A stretch of DNA of 64,000 bases from Gordionus sp. m RMFG-2023 (Eukaryota > Nematomorpha > Gordioida > Chordodea > Parachordodidae). Of this stretch, positions 1 to 11,839 are shown piece after piece. The position numbers and the translations under genes are program-made. The DNA is taken from assembly GCF_954871325.1 (NCBI RefSeq), contig NC_088775.1, positions 64,953,561 through 65,017,560 of the forward strand, written 5' to 3'. The notes under the pieces were generated by a model, which saw only the letters and a list, made by a program, of their open reading frames with translations, did no database searches and was not told the origin of the DNA. Each line of letters starts with the position of its first letter. Within the stretch, counting starts at the first letter, position 1.

Positions 1-931
1 ATGATAATGAGAATAATTTAAATCATCCTATTGACAATATGGATAGAGATTCATCCACAAATGCACTCCACGTAGATCCAATTAGGTTGCAATTCGAAAA
101 GCGATCGCGATTTTAAGAAAATGGGGAAAGGTAGTTTCGATTACAAAACTGACATTAATAATATAATAATTGTCAAATGGTTTGACAATCAATTTCTTCA
201 TTTTATATCATCCTTATATGGTATCGACCCAATAGAAGCTGTGAGGCGATGATTCTTGAAAAGAAAAAAATTTATTCAGATCCCTAGGCCTTGTATTTTA
301 AAAAAATATAATGAAGGAATGGGAGGTGTAGATTTACACGATATGCTTGGAATGCTACAGAGTAGATATCAAAGGTAGAAGGTTCTATCTTCGAATTATA
401 ATTCATTTGATAGATACCTGCATTGTAAATGCATGGTTATTGTATCGAAGACATTAACTTTAAAAAAGTGAAATTTTTTTTATAAAACTGATAACATTTA
501 AATCTCATATAACTGCTTTATTAATGGCAGGTAAAATTTAAAATAAGAATAGGGACACCTATAAATGAAACGCCTAAATTATAAAAAGGATCTAGGTTAC
601 CTCAGGTAATATTTAGATATAATATAGGGCATTGACCAGAAGCTTCCAAAGCTCGAAAAAGGAAACTATGTGTTAGCGCATATTCAAAGACTAAATGTGA
701 AATTTATTTATACTCTAACCAGGATAGAAATTGTTTTAAAACATTTCATAATAAATATATATATATTTTTTTATACATGCATTTCGCTCAATGATGTCAA
801 ATTTTATCATGATTTTTTTCATGTAAACTATGAAATAAAAGTCGAAATTTTACATCTTTGGTGTATATAAATGAAGATTTTTTATAAAAATTTTTTTTTA
901 GTCTTATTTAAAAAAGTCGAGTTTTAAAGGG
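1..931 (+). mobile_element. piggyBac-like DNA transposon, decayed 3' part
   Basis: The 3' portion of a piggyBac (PGBD-type) transposase can be read in broken frames. A KWFDN segment lies near 175-189, the family hallmark MGGVDLHD at 319-342, then IDTCIVNAWLLYRR near 405-452, and a Cys-rich tail (KLCVSAYSKTKCEIYLY, then RNCFKTFH) at about 660-760. Stops fall between these blocks, so this is a dead copy. The element ends in AAAGGG directly followed by TTAA (932-935), which is the expected piggyBac terminus and target site. The 5' end lies outside the window. It appears to sit in the intron upstream of the first visible glypican exon. Confidence 0.85.
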
Positions 932-935
932 TTAA

Positions 936-1493
936 TTGAAGTAGTCTTGACTATATAAACAGTTAAGTCCATGCCACTCCTTAGAAGTTTCTAAAGTGTT
1001 GCGATCAATGCAATTATGTGGTTGAAAAATGCCACATCCTAATCGTGATATATCTCACAATTGTTCTCCTGGTAAAAGATTACCAAGGTTTTAACGGGGT
1101 AGGGCTTCCAAAGATTGCTTAAGTTATAGAATTCCTATCAGTCCGTGCATTTACATTTAAGAATATAACAAATTTTATGATAGAAAAATATATGTGAATG
1201 GACCACGATTTAAAATATAGTATAAAATAATTTTATTAAAGCGTAATCCATTATCTGCTTCGTTATATGTTTTAATAATTATAATAAACAATAGCATCGA
1301 TAGGAAGAGTATTTTATATTGGAGCTAAATGTTTTTTAGAAAGCTTAAATAAAAATATTTTCTTTTGATTTTCAGCACACCTAAATGAATGATAGGAGCT
1401 AAGCGATGTCACTGTTATTAATTATAAATACGAATAATAAAAATATATAAGAATATTGTATAATATTTATTATTTTTTATATTTAAATTGTAG
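936..1493. other. Intronic AT-rich sequence, no exon seen
   Basis: This stretch lies between the piggyBac end and the splice acceptor of the first visible glypican exon. I read all three + frames for the Cys-rich glypican segment expected upstream and did not find it. The T-rich run ending in AG at 1492-1493 is the acceptor. The preceding exon is probably outside the window. Confidence 0.5.
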
Positions 1494-3438
1494 ATGCAAT
1501 CCTAGATATTTTGAAGCGACTACAAGGTTCTTTTAGTTTAGAAGCTAATATTAATACATTAGACGTTAAAATATCGGAGGCTATAATGAATTTTCAGGAA
1601 CGTTCTATAACTTTCTCAAACAAGGTATAAGCTTATAAAATTAACTTAATATACAATATTATATAATAAGGTATATAAAATATGTGGTCAACCTCCACTA
1701 AAATCATACGACAGTGTTAATGATCAAGTATTTCAGAATTCTCTTAAACCTGATTGGCGAAAGTTGGTGGTAGATGATAACAAGGAATTTTTTAAAGGCG
1801 TACAAAAGGAATACAAAACAAATTCGATTTTGAGCGACATAAGCAGTTTAACTGAAAATGCCAGGCATTTTTGGGAAGATCTAAATAGCACCTTGATTAT
1901 CAAGTTGTGTCCCGTTTTTGTGCATAGTCAAAAATTAACCAGTCTTAATCACATCAACCCTTCACCGACAGAAAAGGAAGAAAGCATTTGCTGGAATGGA
2001 CAAAATTACAAGTATATGAATAAAATAGATAAATTATCATTTCAAATTATCTAAGTTATATTCCTATTCAGTTTTTTTTAAAATTTGTTTACTAACAACA
2101 TTACTAAACTTTTGGTTATAAACAAATCAGAAACTTGCAAGCCCATGCCAAACACTGAGCCAAAAAAATTACATATCTGGACTGGGCCGATTTAAAAATA
2201 AATAAATGTATCTTATATAAACCAATAAGTATATCAACGATGGATTATGATTATTTATTAAACATTCATTTTTTCTCATATATTTAATTTCACTTTGAAG
2301 CCTTTACAAAATACAGCCAAAGTTATTTAGAATGGCCAATCTTAACAACTCACTCAATGCCCTGCCTTAAAATGAGTATATTAAAAAATCCGGTCTAGGC
2401 TGGAAAATGAAAAAACGTTTAATGGATTGAGCAAAAAAATGGATATTTTATTTATTATTATCTTTATCATATATTATAAGCGCTTCAAATCATTATAATG
2501 TGTCATCATTACCAGCAATTACCTCTAACCTCAATCTTACAGTGATGAAAGGGATTGAAAGTTCTATCGATAAATTGACTCAAATTTTGGTTAAAACGTA
2601 TAAAGGGACATCAGTTTACATAGTCGATGATGGTAATAATAAAAATTTATTATATTTTAAACAATTTGTCTTTCAAGGGGAAAAAAATTGTGCTTCACGC
2701 TTAAATTTAATTTATTATATTTTTGAGCCACAATGATAATAACTAGCGAATACTCCACTAAATAACCTTATAGATTTATTTTATTATTAATTTTAAATCA
2801 AATAACATAATATAAATTGTGAAAATCGTCATTTTAAAAAACCATTTATCATTCTTTATTTCATTAGTTCATATTTTTTTTAAAATATAGAAGATGAACA
2901 ACTTCCGCCAAAACAATTTGTCATTTCAGATTCGAAATTAGATCTTTCACTTGACAATAGTGGAAGTGGGATGCATATTTTAGAAGAGAATTTATATTCC
3001 ACTATTGATCCAACTAGCCGCCAAAACCACTCTCTTGGGTATGCTAAACATATTCCTTTAGTCACTTTACAAGGAGATTTAGAGCAACCAAAATTATTCC
3101 ATGATGATGATACAACCCCACAAGAAGGTTCTGGTATAATTGAAAGTAATTTACTTGCTAAAAAAAATACCAGCTATGTTATGTTTATATCCACAATCGA
3201 ACCCAAAATAATTACCTCCGTGACCCCTGTGATACTTAACCATCATCCAATAGACGTTATCATTACAAAGAATACGGTATATGGAAAAATTGACAACGAT
3301 GACCAGGATGCGAGTGATAGCTCTAATAGAGGAAACGTATTAAGTGAAAATGGTAAAATAAGTGAAAGAGACCCTGGGACTATTGTATATCGATTTGGGT
3401 TGACCGTATTTATGCTGGGAGTTGTTTTCGTTCCTTAA
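1494..3438 (+). CDS. Glypican (dally-like/GPC4-6 type), 3' exons of a partial host gene
   Basis: Glypicans are GPI-anchored heparan-sulfate proteoglycans that modulate Wnt, Hedgehog and BMP ligands at the cell surface. Four exons fit in one frame: 1494-1624, 1671-2011, 2481-2632 and 2891-3438, with GT-AG introns of 46, 469 and 258 bp. They encode about 389 residues. Exon 1 reads LDVKISEAIMNFQERS, the most conserved glypican segment (vertebrate GPC4 has IDVKISDAIMNMQ), and exon 2 opens KICGQPP like the GPC4 CGPP. Exon 2 also has FKGVQKEY, ARHFWEDL and the hallmark CWNG. Exon 3 carries the helical SSIDKLTQILVKTYKG. Exon 4 has acidic Ser-Gly sites (LDNSGSGM, PQEGSGII) suited to heparan-sulfate attachment and ends in a hydrophobic GPI-type tail, YRFGLTVFMLGVVFVP, before TAA. 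The stretch after CWNG is about a dozen residues shorter than usual. The N-terminal exons are outside the window. The frame is open throughout, so the gene looks live. Confidence 0.9.
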
Positions 3439-3620
3439 TAATCTCAGTAGTTTAGCTGTGGAAAATTAACGCTTATTTCTTCTGCTGCTAAAATTTAATT
3501 ATAATTATCTAAACAATTGTAAATAGCAAAATATATTTATCCTTTGTAAATTTTCAAAAAATTCAAGTCGTTTTTGTAATATCAAAAAAAAAACAATTTC
3601 TATATATTTTAAAATTTATA

Positions 3621-3808
3621 ATCATATATGATATGACACAAATCTCTAAGTGAACATTTCCAAAAATTTAATTTTGCCTTTGTTTATCATTTTTTATATT
3701 ATAAATATACCGTTATCATATATGATATGACACAAATCTCTAAGTGAACATTTCCAACAATTTAATTTTGCCTTTGTTTATTATTTTTTATATTATAAAT
3801 ATACCGTT
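3621..3808. repeat. Tandem duplication, two 94-bp units
   Basis: Units 3621-3714 and 3715-3808 both begin ATCATATATGATATGACAC and differ at only a few bases. They lie just downstream of the glypican stop, so they may fall in its 3' untranslated region. Confidence 0.85.
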
Positions 3809-4549
3809 ATAATATAATAAACATTCCGTTATAAAATATTTTAAACAAAAGTGAATTATTTTTAAAATTCTTATTTATTAGTTGAGTCATTGCCTAGGGC
3901 CACAAAAAAAACAGAAATTGAGTTGGCACAAAATGGGATTAAAAATAACTAAATCAGCATATATTGATTTTTTTAGTAATAAAATATATATATTATACAT
4001 AAGTGATAAAATCTTATTTTAAAAATTATAGAAAAATATAATATATATAGAAAATTTATATATTTTTTTATTTTTAAATATGAGAATAGAATGATGAAAG
4101 TATTCTGGCAAAAATAAAAAATTGTGCCATAGGGAATAGAATACCTATTTTTTAATTTGAGTTTTTAAAAAATCGCTAAAAATGGGGACTATTTCTTCAA
4201 GTGTTTAGGAATCTCCATTCTTAGCAATTTTTTTAAAAATTCTATTGAAATGTTAATGTTACCTTCATTAGCATCCATCATCAATATTATTTCCAATATT
4301 TTATATAATATACATTAAATATAGTCAGTTTTCTGCTTCTTTACATTTTACGTTTTCGAATAGGAAGAGTCTTGATAGCTTGCAATTATATAGACTAACA
4401 ATAACCATGAATCGGATGTTAATGTTTTTAATCTTCTTGAAGAACTAAAATTGATTGGCAGACTTGTCGAATCAGAGAGGACTACTAGCTCTATTAAAAT
4501 TTATTTATTATCTCATAATACTGGAAATTTACCCTACCCCAATACAAAA
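3809..4549. other. AT-rich sequence without a recognisable gene
   Basis: No open frame or domain is visible. The segment around 3893-4230 has a short TAGGGCCAC-like motif and self-complementary A/T runs that could be MITE debris, but no terminal repeat pair or target duplication could be paired up. Confidence 0.4.
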
Positions 4550-4765
4550 ATAGCTCAACGATCTATTAACAATATCAGGAACCGTGGAAAGTTCTGAAAA
4601 AAGTTTTTAAAATTTAAAAGTAATTAATTAACTATGACAAATGAAAAATTGGGTTGCTTATGATTTCTATTTTATGGAATCCGAAATAGCATAGGCTTCA
4701 AATATAGAGAAAATTGTACAAGACTTTGCAACAAAAAATTAAAATCAATATATAAAATTTATGCC
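4550..4765 (+). pseudogene. hAT transposase C-terminal remnant (ZMYM/DUF4371 type)
   Basis: Broken frames read LLTISGTVESSEKSF, then TNEKL, then MESEIA, ASNIEKIVQDFATK and YIKF. This is the order of the hAT dimerisation region in ZMYM-like transposases (usual form LLTIPVTVAS.ERSF ... SIE.EIA ... DFA.KKAR). Stops and frame changes interrupt it, so it is a fossil. No terminal repeats were found. Confidence 0.7.
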
Positions 4766-4784
4766 TTCTTATTTATTCTTTTTA

Positions 4785-5561
4785 ATATAGCATGATAATC
4801 CAACAGGAGCCCCTCCTCTTTTGCTTAGGCCTACATGGCCACTTGTCTGGGATCTGAAATTCAAGTTTGATTTGGAACTTAATGTTTGGTATTCTTAATT
4901 AGTAGACTATTTGTAGCTCTTTACCTAAAGTTATGGAATCTCAAATTTTTATTGAGACTTATTCAAAGCATAGACCTAATCCTAAACAAACTAAGATAGA
5001 AATATGTTTTCTAAATAAGAATACAATAGCTTTATATTACTATAAAACTGTTGAAATTAAAAACTTTCACTTGATTTTCCTCCTTCGGAAATATTAGCCT
5101 AATTTTTTGACAACACATTTTGCTTGAATCCAATCCAAACAATCTCCAGTCACATTTGAACCTCTATATAATTTGCAAATGCTTATATGTTCCTAAAAAC
5201 CCCTTTCGCACATTCTCCTTTTTTTACTTAAATAATTAATCGAGGAGTCTTTATTTAAAACCTTATTGAAAATTTTTTAAAATCTCAACTCTATCTAATT
5301 GGAAATTAGCACAACCCCCTGATAAAATTGGTGGCATCTACTTATTATCTCTTCATACCTTTTTATCTTTCCTCCCTTCCCGTCTCATAAACAATTTGCT
5401 ATTATCGCCTAATTTCTCCTTGATAATAGAGGCGTTACTATGTGGCAGAATACTATTTCGACGTATACAGTGTTTCCTGATATGGCAACTCACAAAAATT
5501 TTCATACCTTAATTTCAAAATCTTATTCCGTTTTATCCATATCGCCACTTTAAACGTACAA
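4785..5561 (+). pseudogene. LINE reverse-transcriptase remnant, same family as the copy at 11.85-14.49 kb
   Basis: Short blocks match the better copy downstream. NPTGAP and LLFCLGLHG correspond to the QGDPLGPALFCLG block, and LELNVWY corresponds to LNVWYLDDGT at the catalytic motif. Later, YMFLKTPFAHSPF and KLAQPPDKIGGIYLLSL resemble the thumb and connector regions of that LINE class. Many stops and frame changes are present. A 258-bp MITE (5562-5819) interrupts it. I am fairly sure of the RT blocks and less sure of the later ones. Confidence 0.55.
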
Positions 5562-5819
5562 AAGAGATCTGCAAAATTAGACCCGGCCCCGTACCCGGCC
5601 CCAATAAGAATTCGGGCCGGGTCGGGTCAGGCCTTAGAAATTTTTTATAATATATCTAAATTTATCAATTTTATGTTGAATATTTTATGTAAAAAATAAT
5701 ATATGATTATATTTATAGAAAGTAGACGCCAAATAACATATATAGTTTATTTTGAATAATTATTAAAATTAATTTCTATATTTAAGGGCTTGAAAAATTA
5801 GGCCCTATGCAGATCACTA
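5562..5819. mobile_element. MITE (hAT-like), copy 1 of a pair
   Basis: Terminal inverted repeats AGAGATCTGCAAA at the left and TAGTGATCTGCAT at the right (read inward). Flanking 8-bp target duplication ACGTACAA / ACCTACAA (5554-5561 and 5820-5827), one mismatch. G+C-rich GGCCCGG and GGGCC blocks lie just inside each end around an AT core. The copy at 33883-34253 has the same ends. Confidence 0.85.
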
Positions 5820-6205
5820 ACCTACAATTCTTTCAAAATATTGATATGGTTGAGAGCCTTGCCTAATAAAAATTTAGGGACCTTCTAGCTTACAAACAAC
5901 TAAGAGTTACCTTAAGCCATAACTCGGTTACAACATAGTTGCCTGAATTGCAACTTAAGTCAATTAAGGTCAGAAAAGAGTTACATTGTATTAAAGTCAG
6001 GACATTAACGCCATTCATCAATAAACAAACTTCTCAGCCTATTCCTAAAAATGGTTCGATCAATGTCTTAGAATCTCGTAACCTTTCATTATATGATGAG
6101 TTAAGATTAGATGACCTCAAAACTATCTCATGGGATATGGCAAATCTCTCATCTGGGATTATAATTGTGTTACCACTTTCCCCACAAATGTTAATAGTAA
6201 CTTAA
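5820..6205 (+). pseudogene. Continuation of the LINE remnant or an unrecognised coding fragment
   Basis: An 88-codon open frame at 5939-6205 reads protein-like (KVRTLTPFINKQTSQP, LRLDDLKTISWDMANLS) but has no ATG start and matches nothing I recognise with confidence. It follows directly on the LINE remnant once the MITE is removed, so a distal LINE segment is the simplest reading. Below it, to about 6480, nothing is recognisable. Confidence 0.35.
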
Positions 6206-7129
6206 TCAAGCAGAAACAAATTGATAAATATATGCGAAACATGGAATAACTTTACTATTACCCTGCCAAATCCACTACCCAAAATATGCTAAAACGCTTT
6301 TTAAAAAACTAGCTCACAAAATCCGAATTCAAACATGGAAGGTTAAAGATTTTTTAAAATATAATTACCGCTCATGGACTTAAATTATGTTTTTAAAAGA
6401 AAAATATTTCATAGTTTAATTTGAAAATATATGTTTATTTTTACTGATAATATGATCAGCTTATGAAATCAATTAAGCTATTATTGGTGTTTTACTGGTA
6501 TATTAACGCAAAAAAGATACAAAATTTTATTGAGATTACCTATTTTATAAATTATAAAATATATTGGGCTACGTCCTAGCCCAGCTTTCGGCCGGTGGGA
6601 GTGTGATCTGGGAATCATAAATGGCACGGAATCAGGGTGAGTGACAAATTGCGATGGATTAAAAATCATGAGATATCAGGGTTTAAACAAAAATATAATA
6701 TAGGTATGGACTGAGGAGGTATATTGAAAAAAATATCATCAACTTATATATTGCTATAATATAAATTAGTATATTTCAGTAACTAATTTTCTGAGGAGAA
6801 ACAATGAGAATAAAAATTATACTAATATTTATTAACATGTAAAATAATTATATATGCGAATCAAGACGAATATTGTTTGTTGAACCATTTTGGTAAGCTT
6901 TCTATAAGGTAAGATTATTAAGAATAGATTTTTTTTAAAAATATTCCTTTTTTAATTTAAACATTCTTTTGAGCTTTTCCCTTTTTAATTGACACTTTAC
7001 CCTTTTGATTGGACTTTGAGACCCTTTTCCTTTTTTGATCGGATTTCAACAGGAAATTATCGGTGCTTGAAAGAAAATGGCATGCTAGAATCAATAGGAA
7101 GAATTAAACTATTTCTAAGAATGAAAAAT

Positions 7130-9570
7130 CTTAATGCCAATATAGGATGGAAAGAAAAGAGGGAAAGAATGAAAGATAAAATGAAATACAAAGAAGCAGG
7201 AAAAGTGAAGAATAGGGAAAGGAAAATAAAAAGGGGCATAGAAAAAAAAAGAGAACTAGGGAAATGTAAAGAAAAGGGAAAAATGAAGAGGGAAAATGGA
7301 AAAGGGAAGGAAAAAAGAAAGATAATGGAAATAGGAAAGAGAAAGGGGAAAAAAGGAGAAAAGGTAAAGAAAAATGAGATGGAAAAGGATTAGGAAAGAA
7401 GGGGAGAAAAAGGGTAGGGAAAAAGAAAGAGGGCGAAAAGGTATAGGAAAGGGAAAGAAAAATGAAAATAAAAAGGGAAATAAAAGTGTAGAAAGGGAAA
7501 ACGAAAGGAAGGGAAAGATAAAGAAGGGAAGAAGGGGGGGGGATAAAGGGGGAAATAAGCAGGAAAGTGAAAAGAAAATAGAGCAATAAAAAGGGGGAAA
7601 TAAAGAGATCTAAAAGGTAAAAGAAAAGTGAAAAGAAGGATGAAGGGGAAAAAAGAGAGGGAAGGAAAGTAAATGAAATGAAAGGGAAAGGAAGAAAAAG
7701 GTAAAAGAAAAGGGAAAGAAACTGGAAAGGAGAAGGAAAAAAGAAGGGAAAAAAGGAGAAATGAAAAGGGAAGAAAAGTAGAGGAATAGGATAGAGAGGT
7801 AGGGGAAAGAGGAGGTGAAATAGAAAGGAAAAATGAAGGGAAAGAAAAGGTGGAAGGGAAAAAAATAGGATGGAAAGAAAAGAGGAAAGGAGAAGGGCAA
7901 GGAAAAGAAAAAGCGAACGAAAAGTAAATGGAAAAAGAGGTGGAGGGAGCCAAAGAAATAAAAAGCGGAAAAAGGGTTAACAGGCTAAAATAAATATAGT
8001 TAAAAACAAACAAAAAATTGGGAATCTTATTTATATATTCTAGAAAATTTTTAAAGTAAATTTGAAATTAATATTAATAGATGCTAAGGAAGTTAATTCT
8101 TGTTTTTATATTGAGTTTTATAAAAATAAGGGCTAAAAATGAGGGAAATAAGTTTACTTCCTAGCATCCATTAATATTATTCAATATTGCTTTTAAAATT
8201 TTACAAGATATAAGCGAGATTTACAATTTTTAAGGACAAGGGAAAAAGAAGGAAAAGGTAAAGAAGAGGGGAATGAAGACGCGAAAGAAAAAGATATAAA
8301 AGAAAGGAAAAGGGAAAGGAAAAGAGTAAGAAAGGGAAAAAGATAATGGGAAAGAAAAAATAAAAGGAAAAGAGAAGAGAAGAAAGGGGAAGGTAATAAG
8401 AGAGAAATTAAAAAGGAAATTAGGGAAAAGAGAAAGAAAAAAGAACATGGAAAGGAAATTAAAAAGAGGAGAGGAGAAAGAGAAAGAAAGGAAAAGGGTA
8501 AAAAAGAGAAAGAATGAAAGGAAAAGAAAAAGAAAAAGAGAAGAAAGGAAAAGAAAAAGAGAAGAAAGGGGAAGTTGATAAGAGAAATTAAATGGGAAAA
8601 GAAGGAAAAGAGAAAGAAAAAGGAATATGGAAAGGAAATTAAAAGGGAAAGAGAGGATATGGAAAGAAAAGTGGAAATGGAAAAACAAGGGGACAGAGAA
8701 AGAAAAGAAAGTAAAAGGTAATAAGAGAAATTTAAAAGAAAAAGGATGGAAAAGAAATTAAAAAATGAAGAAGGGAATGGGAAAGGGAAAATTTAAAAAA
8801 AAGGGAATGGGAAAGGGAAAAGTTTAAAAAAAGGGAATGGGAAATGGAGAAGTTAAAAAAAAGGTAAGGGAAAAGAAAAGAAAAAAGGAAAGAAAAGAAA
8901 AGAAAAGAAAAGAGAAAAAAAAAGGAAAAGGAGAGAAGACGAAAAGATTAAGAAAAAGAAATGTGTAAAAATGAAAATGGAAAGAAAAAAGGAATATGGA
9001 AAGGAAATTAAAGAGGGTATGAAAAGTAAATATAAAAGAAAAGAAGGATAATGGAAAATAAAAAGGGAAAGAAAGGGGGAGAGGGAAAGAAAAGAGGAAA
9101 GCAAAAGGAGAAGGAAAAGAGAAGTGGGAGAAGAAAGCATGGAAAAGGAAAAGGGAAAGAACAGGGAAAAAAAAGGAAAGTAGAAGAAAGCTAGGAAAAG
9201 GAAAGTGAAAAGAAAAAGGGAAAGGAAAAAGATGGAGAAAAGGGGATTGGAAAAGAGAAGGGAAAATAAAAGAAAGAAACCATGAAAAAAATTAATTGTA
9301 AAAAGAAATAGGGTAAGAAAACGGTAAAGGAAATGAGAAAGGAAAAGAGAAGAGAAGGGATGGGAAAATAAAATAAAATGAGGAAGAAGGGGAAAGAAAA
9401 AGGAAAAAAGGGAAAGAGCAAAAGGAGAAGGGAAAAATGGAAAAGGGATAAGGGAAAGAAAGGAGAGAAAAGGGGAAGAGAGATGGCAAAGATATGGGGA
9501 GATGTAAAGCGAAACGAAAAAGGAATAGGAAGAAATGGATATAAAAATGAGAAGGAAAGGAAAAAAAGGG
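7130..9570. repeat. About 2.4 kb of near-pure purine (GGAAAAGA-like) on the + strand
   Basis: Irregular G/A sequence such as GGGAAAGGAAAAG runs with only scattered pyrimidines. The longest interruption is roughly 8000-8230, an AT-rich stretch. The opposite strand is polypyrimidine, which gives long Phe/Ser/Leu/Pro open frames that are not genes. Such mirror-like polypurine sequence is known to form triplex (H-DNA). Confidence 0.9.
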
Positions 9571-9574
9571 AAGT

Positions 9575-10340
9575 AACAAACTTTATTTTGTATGGTTTGT
9601 AGAATTTACTAGGTTTCGTGATCTTTGGAACGCTTATTTTGTTGATTAACTTGCCATCTCCTTCTTTGTTTGGCAACGATAGATAAAACAAAATTTGTTC
9701 AATCATTAAGAGGAGTTAAAACAGGGGCTTGTTCTCTAAAATAAAATAAAATAAAAAATAACAATGCACTGAACCTGTAGAGGAGTCAATATTAGGTTCA
9801 ACTCTCAATAAATCTTGGAAATATCATCAGATTGGTAAAACTAAAACAGATGTATTCTAAAATATAAGAAAAATATCATATTAAAAAAATTATTGAATTT
9901 ATAAAGATAAATAAACATTTCTGCACTTTTAGTATATATAAATGACTAACTTTATTTTGTCTGGTTGAATATATAAATGACTAACTTTATTTTGTATGGT
10001 TGATAGAATTTGGTGGGTTTCGAGATCTTTGGAACGTTTATTTTTCGTCATTTTCTTTGTTTGGCAACGAAATATAAATCAAAATTTGCAACTAAAAGGG
10101 ATCAAAACAGAGCCTGTTTTCTAAAATAAAAACAAAAGAAAAATTTATAAATTAATAATGCACTGAACCTGCAGAGGAGTCAATATTAGTTGAAATCTCT
10201 AGTAATAGGGGGAATATCATCAGATATTGACAAAGCTAAAACAGATGCAATCTAAAATGTAAGAAAAGTAGAACATTTATTATTGTATGGTTGAAAGATT
10301 TTGATGGGTTTGTGATTTCTGGAACATTTATTCTTTCATT
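9575..10340 (+). repeat. Tandem repeat, about 370-bp unit, 2 full copies and a part
   Basis: Units start near 9578, 9955 and 10275 with ACTTTATTTTGTATGGTT. Each full unit contains TCTTTGGAACG, TTTGGCAACGA, AATGCACTGAACCTG, AGAGGAGTCAATATTAG and AATATCATCAGAT. The third is partial. Only one partial unit is seen in the inverted copy near 24.55 kb. Confidence 0.8.
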
Positions 10341-11186
10341 CTTTAGTAACCCATTAGTTCTAATTTTACTTGAATATAATATAATTTACTTCAAATCTTC
10401 ACAACATTGTAATTAAAATTTCATGTGTGACCCATCAGTTCTTTCTAAAAGCTAATAATTCCAGTGATTATGAATGAAAATATGAGTTAGAAGATATTTT
10501 ATGGTGGTTTTTGAATACTTGAATGAAAGTGGGCTAGCAGATATATTTTGGTGACTTATTTCGCTATTTTGCTATTTACCTATTTTTATTCAGTTTTTTA
10601 AAAAAAATTTACGTTAAAATAAATTTTGTTTATCCAGTTTTAAAAAAAAATTTATCTAAGTAAAAATAAAATAAATAAATAAGTAGTGATGATATGATCT
10701 AAAATGTCGTAATACAATCGAAAAATTATAATACAAACATTTTTTGCCTTCTTGTCGCCATTAAAAGATTTAAATAATAGAATATCATATCTATATTATA
10801 ATTTTCCGATGCCCTCATTAAGTCATGTCATCACTATGTCATCTCATCACTACGTCATGTCATCGCTACATCATGTCATCGCTACGTCATGTCATCGGTA
10901 CGTATTTATCATTTTATATATTTTTTTTTGTATGAATAAAAATATTTAAAGAAAATCTGTTTGACAGTTGTAATATTGGAAGAAATTATAGTTTTAAACT
11001 AGATCATTAATGATTATAAATTATTCATATGGACCTCAGAAAAATTACTTTAAAATCAAGAATTAGGCAAATTTTTTTATTTAACTTTTTTTTTATTTGC
11101 AGATTCCCTATTAACCTTACAACTCCTTCCACTATTACTTCCTTCTCACGTCCTACAATAACAAAAAAATTAATAATTTAATAATT
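10341..11186. other. No gene; short CATC/ACGTCATGT minisatellite inside
   Basis: AT-rich, no recognisable gene. Between about 10822 and 10905 a 16-17-bp unit resembling GTCATGTCATCGCTAC is repeated about five times, which creates the Ser/His-rich frame around it. The last 100 bp before the LTR element may belong to the LINE that continues at 23405, because its reading frame runs across the target site. Confidence 0.6.
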
Positions 11187-11191
11187 GGTTG

Positions 11192-11409
11192 TGTTATATA
11201 TCAATAACGGTGGTGTTATGGACAAGAAAAAATGTTTTATTTATTATAAATATATCTAAAACTAAAAATGATACTAAAAATAAATATAAAATAAGGTATA
11301 TATATATTATAAAAAAACAATTTAAACGAAATATATCGTTAAAGGCTAACATGTTTAAAATAAAAGCAATTTAAGTTAAACAAATTTAAAAAGTCTATCT
11401 CGATTAACA
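11192..11409 (-). repeat. 3' LTR of the gypsy element
   Basis: 218 bp, TGTTATATATCAATAACGG to CGATTAACA on the + strand; direct partner of 23174-23399. The adjacent purine-rich stretch (minus strand AGAAGAAAGGGAA) is the expected polypurine tract. Confidence 0.88.
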
Positions 11410-11839
11410 TTCCCTTTCTTCTGAAAAGCCTTCCCATAATCCATCTGAGCTGTCATAGAAAATTTATCGTTCAAATGGTTGTTCATTTTGATTGTTCAAG
11501 TCATTCATAGTCGTTGTAATCGTTGGCTTGATAATATCGTTCCGAGTACGTAGGCTTGTCGTCAATCTCCGTCTCATTGTCAATTTTACAAAATTGTTAT
11601 TATCACCAGTTGTAAAATTATCATTATTAAATAGGATTTCGGAATATATGAATAATTAGAAAATTTTTCTTTTTTTAAAATAATAACACAATTTATTTAA
11701 AAATCAACTTTAAAATAATACATTGAAAGTTAAAAGTAAAACATATATATGTAATTTAAAAATATATATTAAAAATATCATGTTAACTATTTGTAAATTA
11801 AAATCTATATAAAAAACTGTATAATAAAAAAAAAAAATT

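Larger units (their letters stand above)
6540..10340 (+). repeat. Dispersed repeat, copy 1, with very long purine tract
   Basis: Reads in the same order as the reverse complement of 24530-25890. The shared parts are GGGAATCATAAATGGC / GGGAATAACAAATGGC near 6610-6630, AATATAATATAGGTATGG near 6690, TATATGCGAATCAAGACG near 6855, a CCCTTTTCCTTTTTTGATC block near 7020, GGTGCTTGAAAGAAAATGGC near 7064, a purine tract, and a 3' module with CCTGTAGAGGAGTC. No protein is encoded; open frames in the tract are by-products of purine-only sequence. The class is unknown and no target duplication was found. Confidence 0.7.

Noticed and set aside
6481-6669. Minus-strand 62-codon frame as a gene
   Set aside because: It lies across the start of the dispersed repeat and is not conserved in the inverted copy near 25.85 kb.
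7057-9706. Long Phe/Ser/Leu/Pro-rich minus-strand and Lys/Arg/Glu-rich plus-strand open frames
   Set aside because: They follow directly from a purine-only strand that lacks most stop codons in some frames; no domain or start context supports them.
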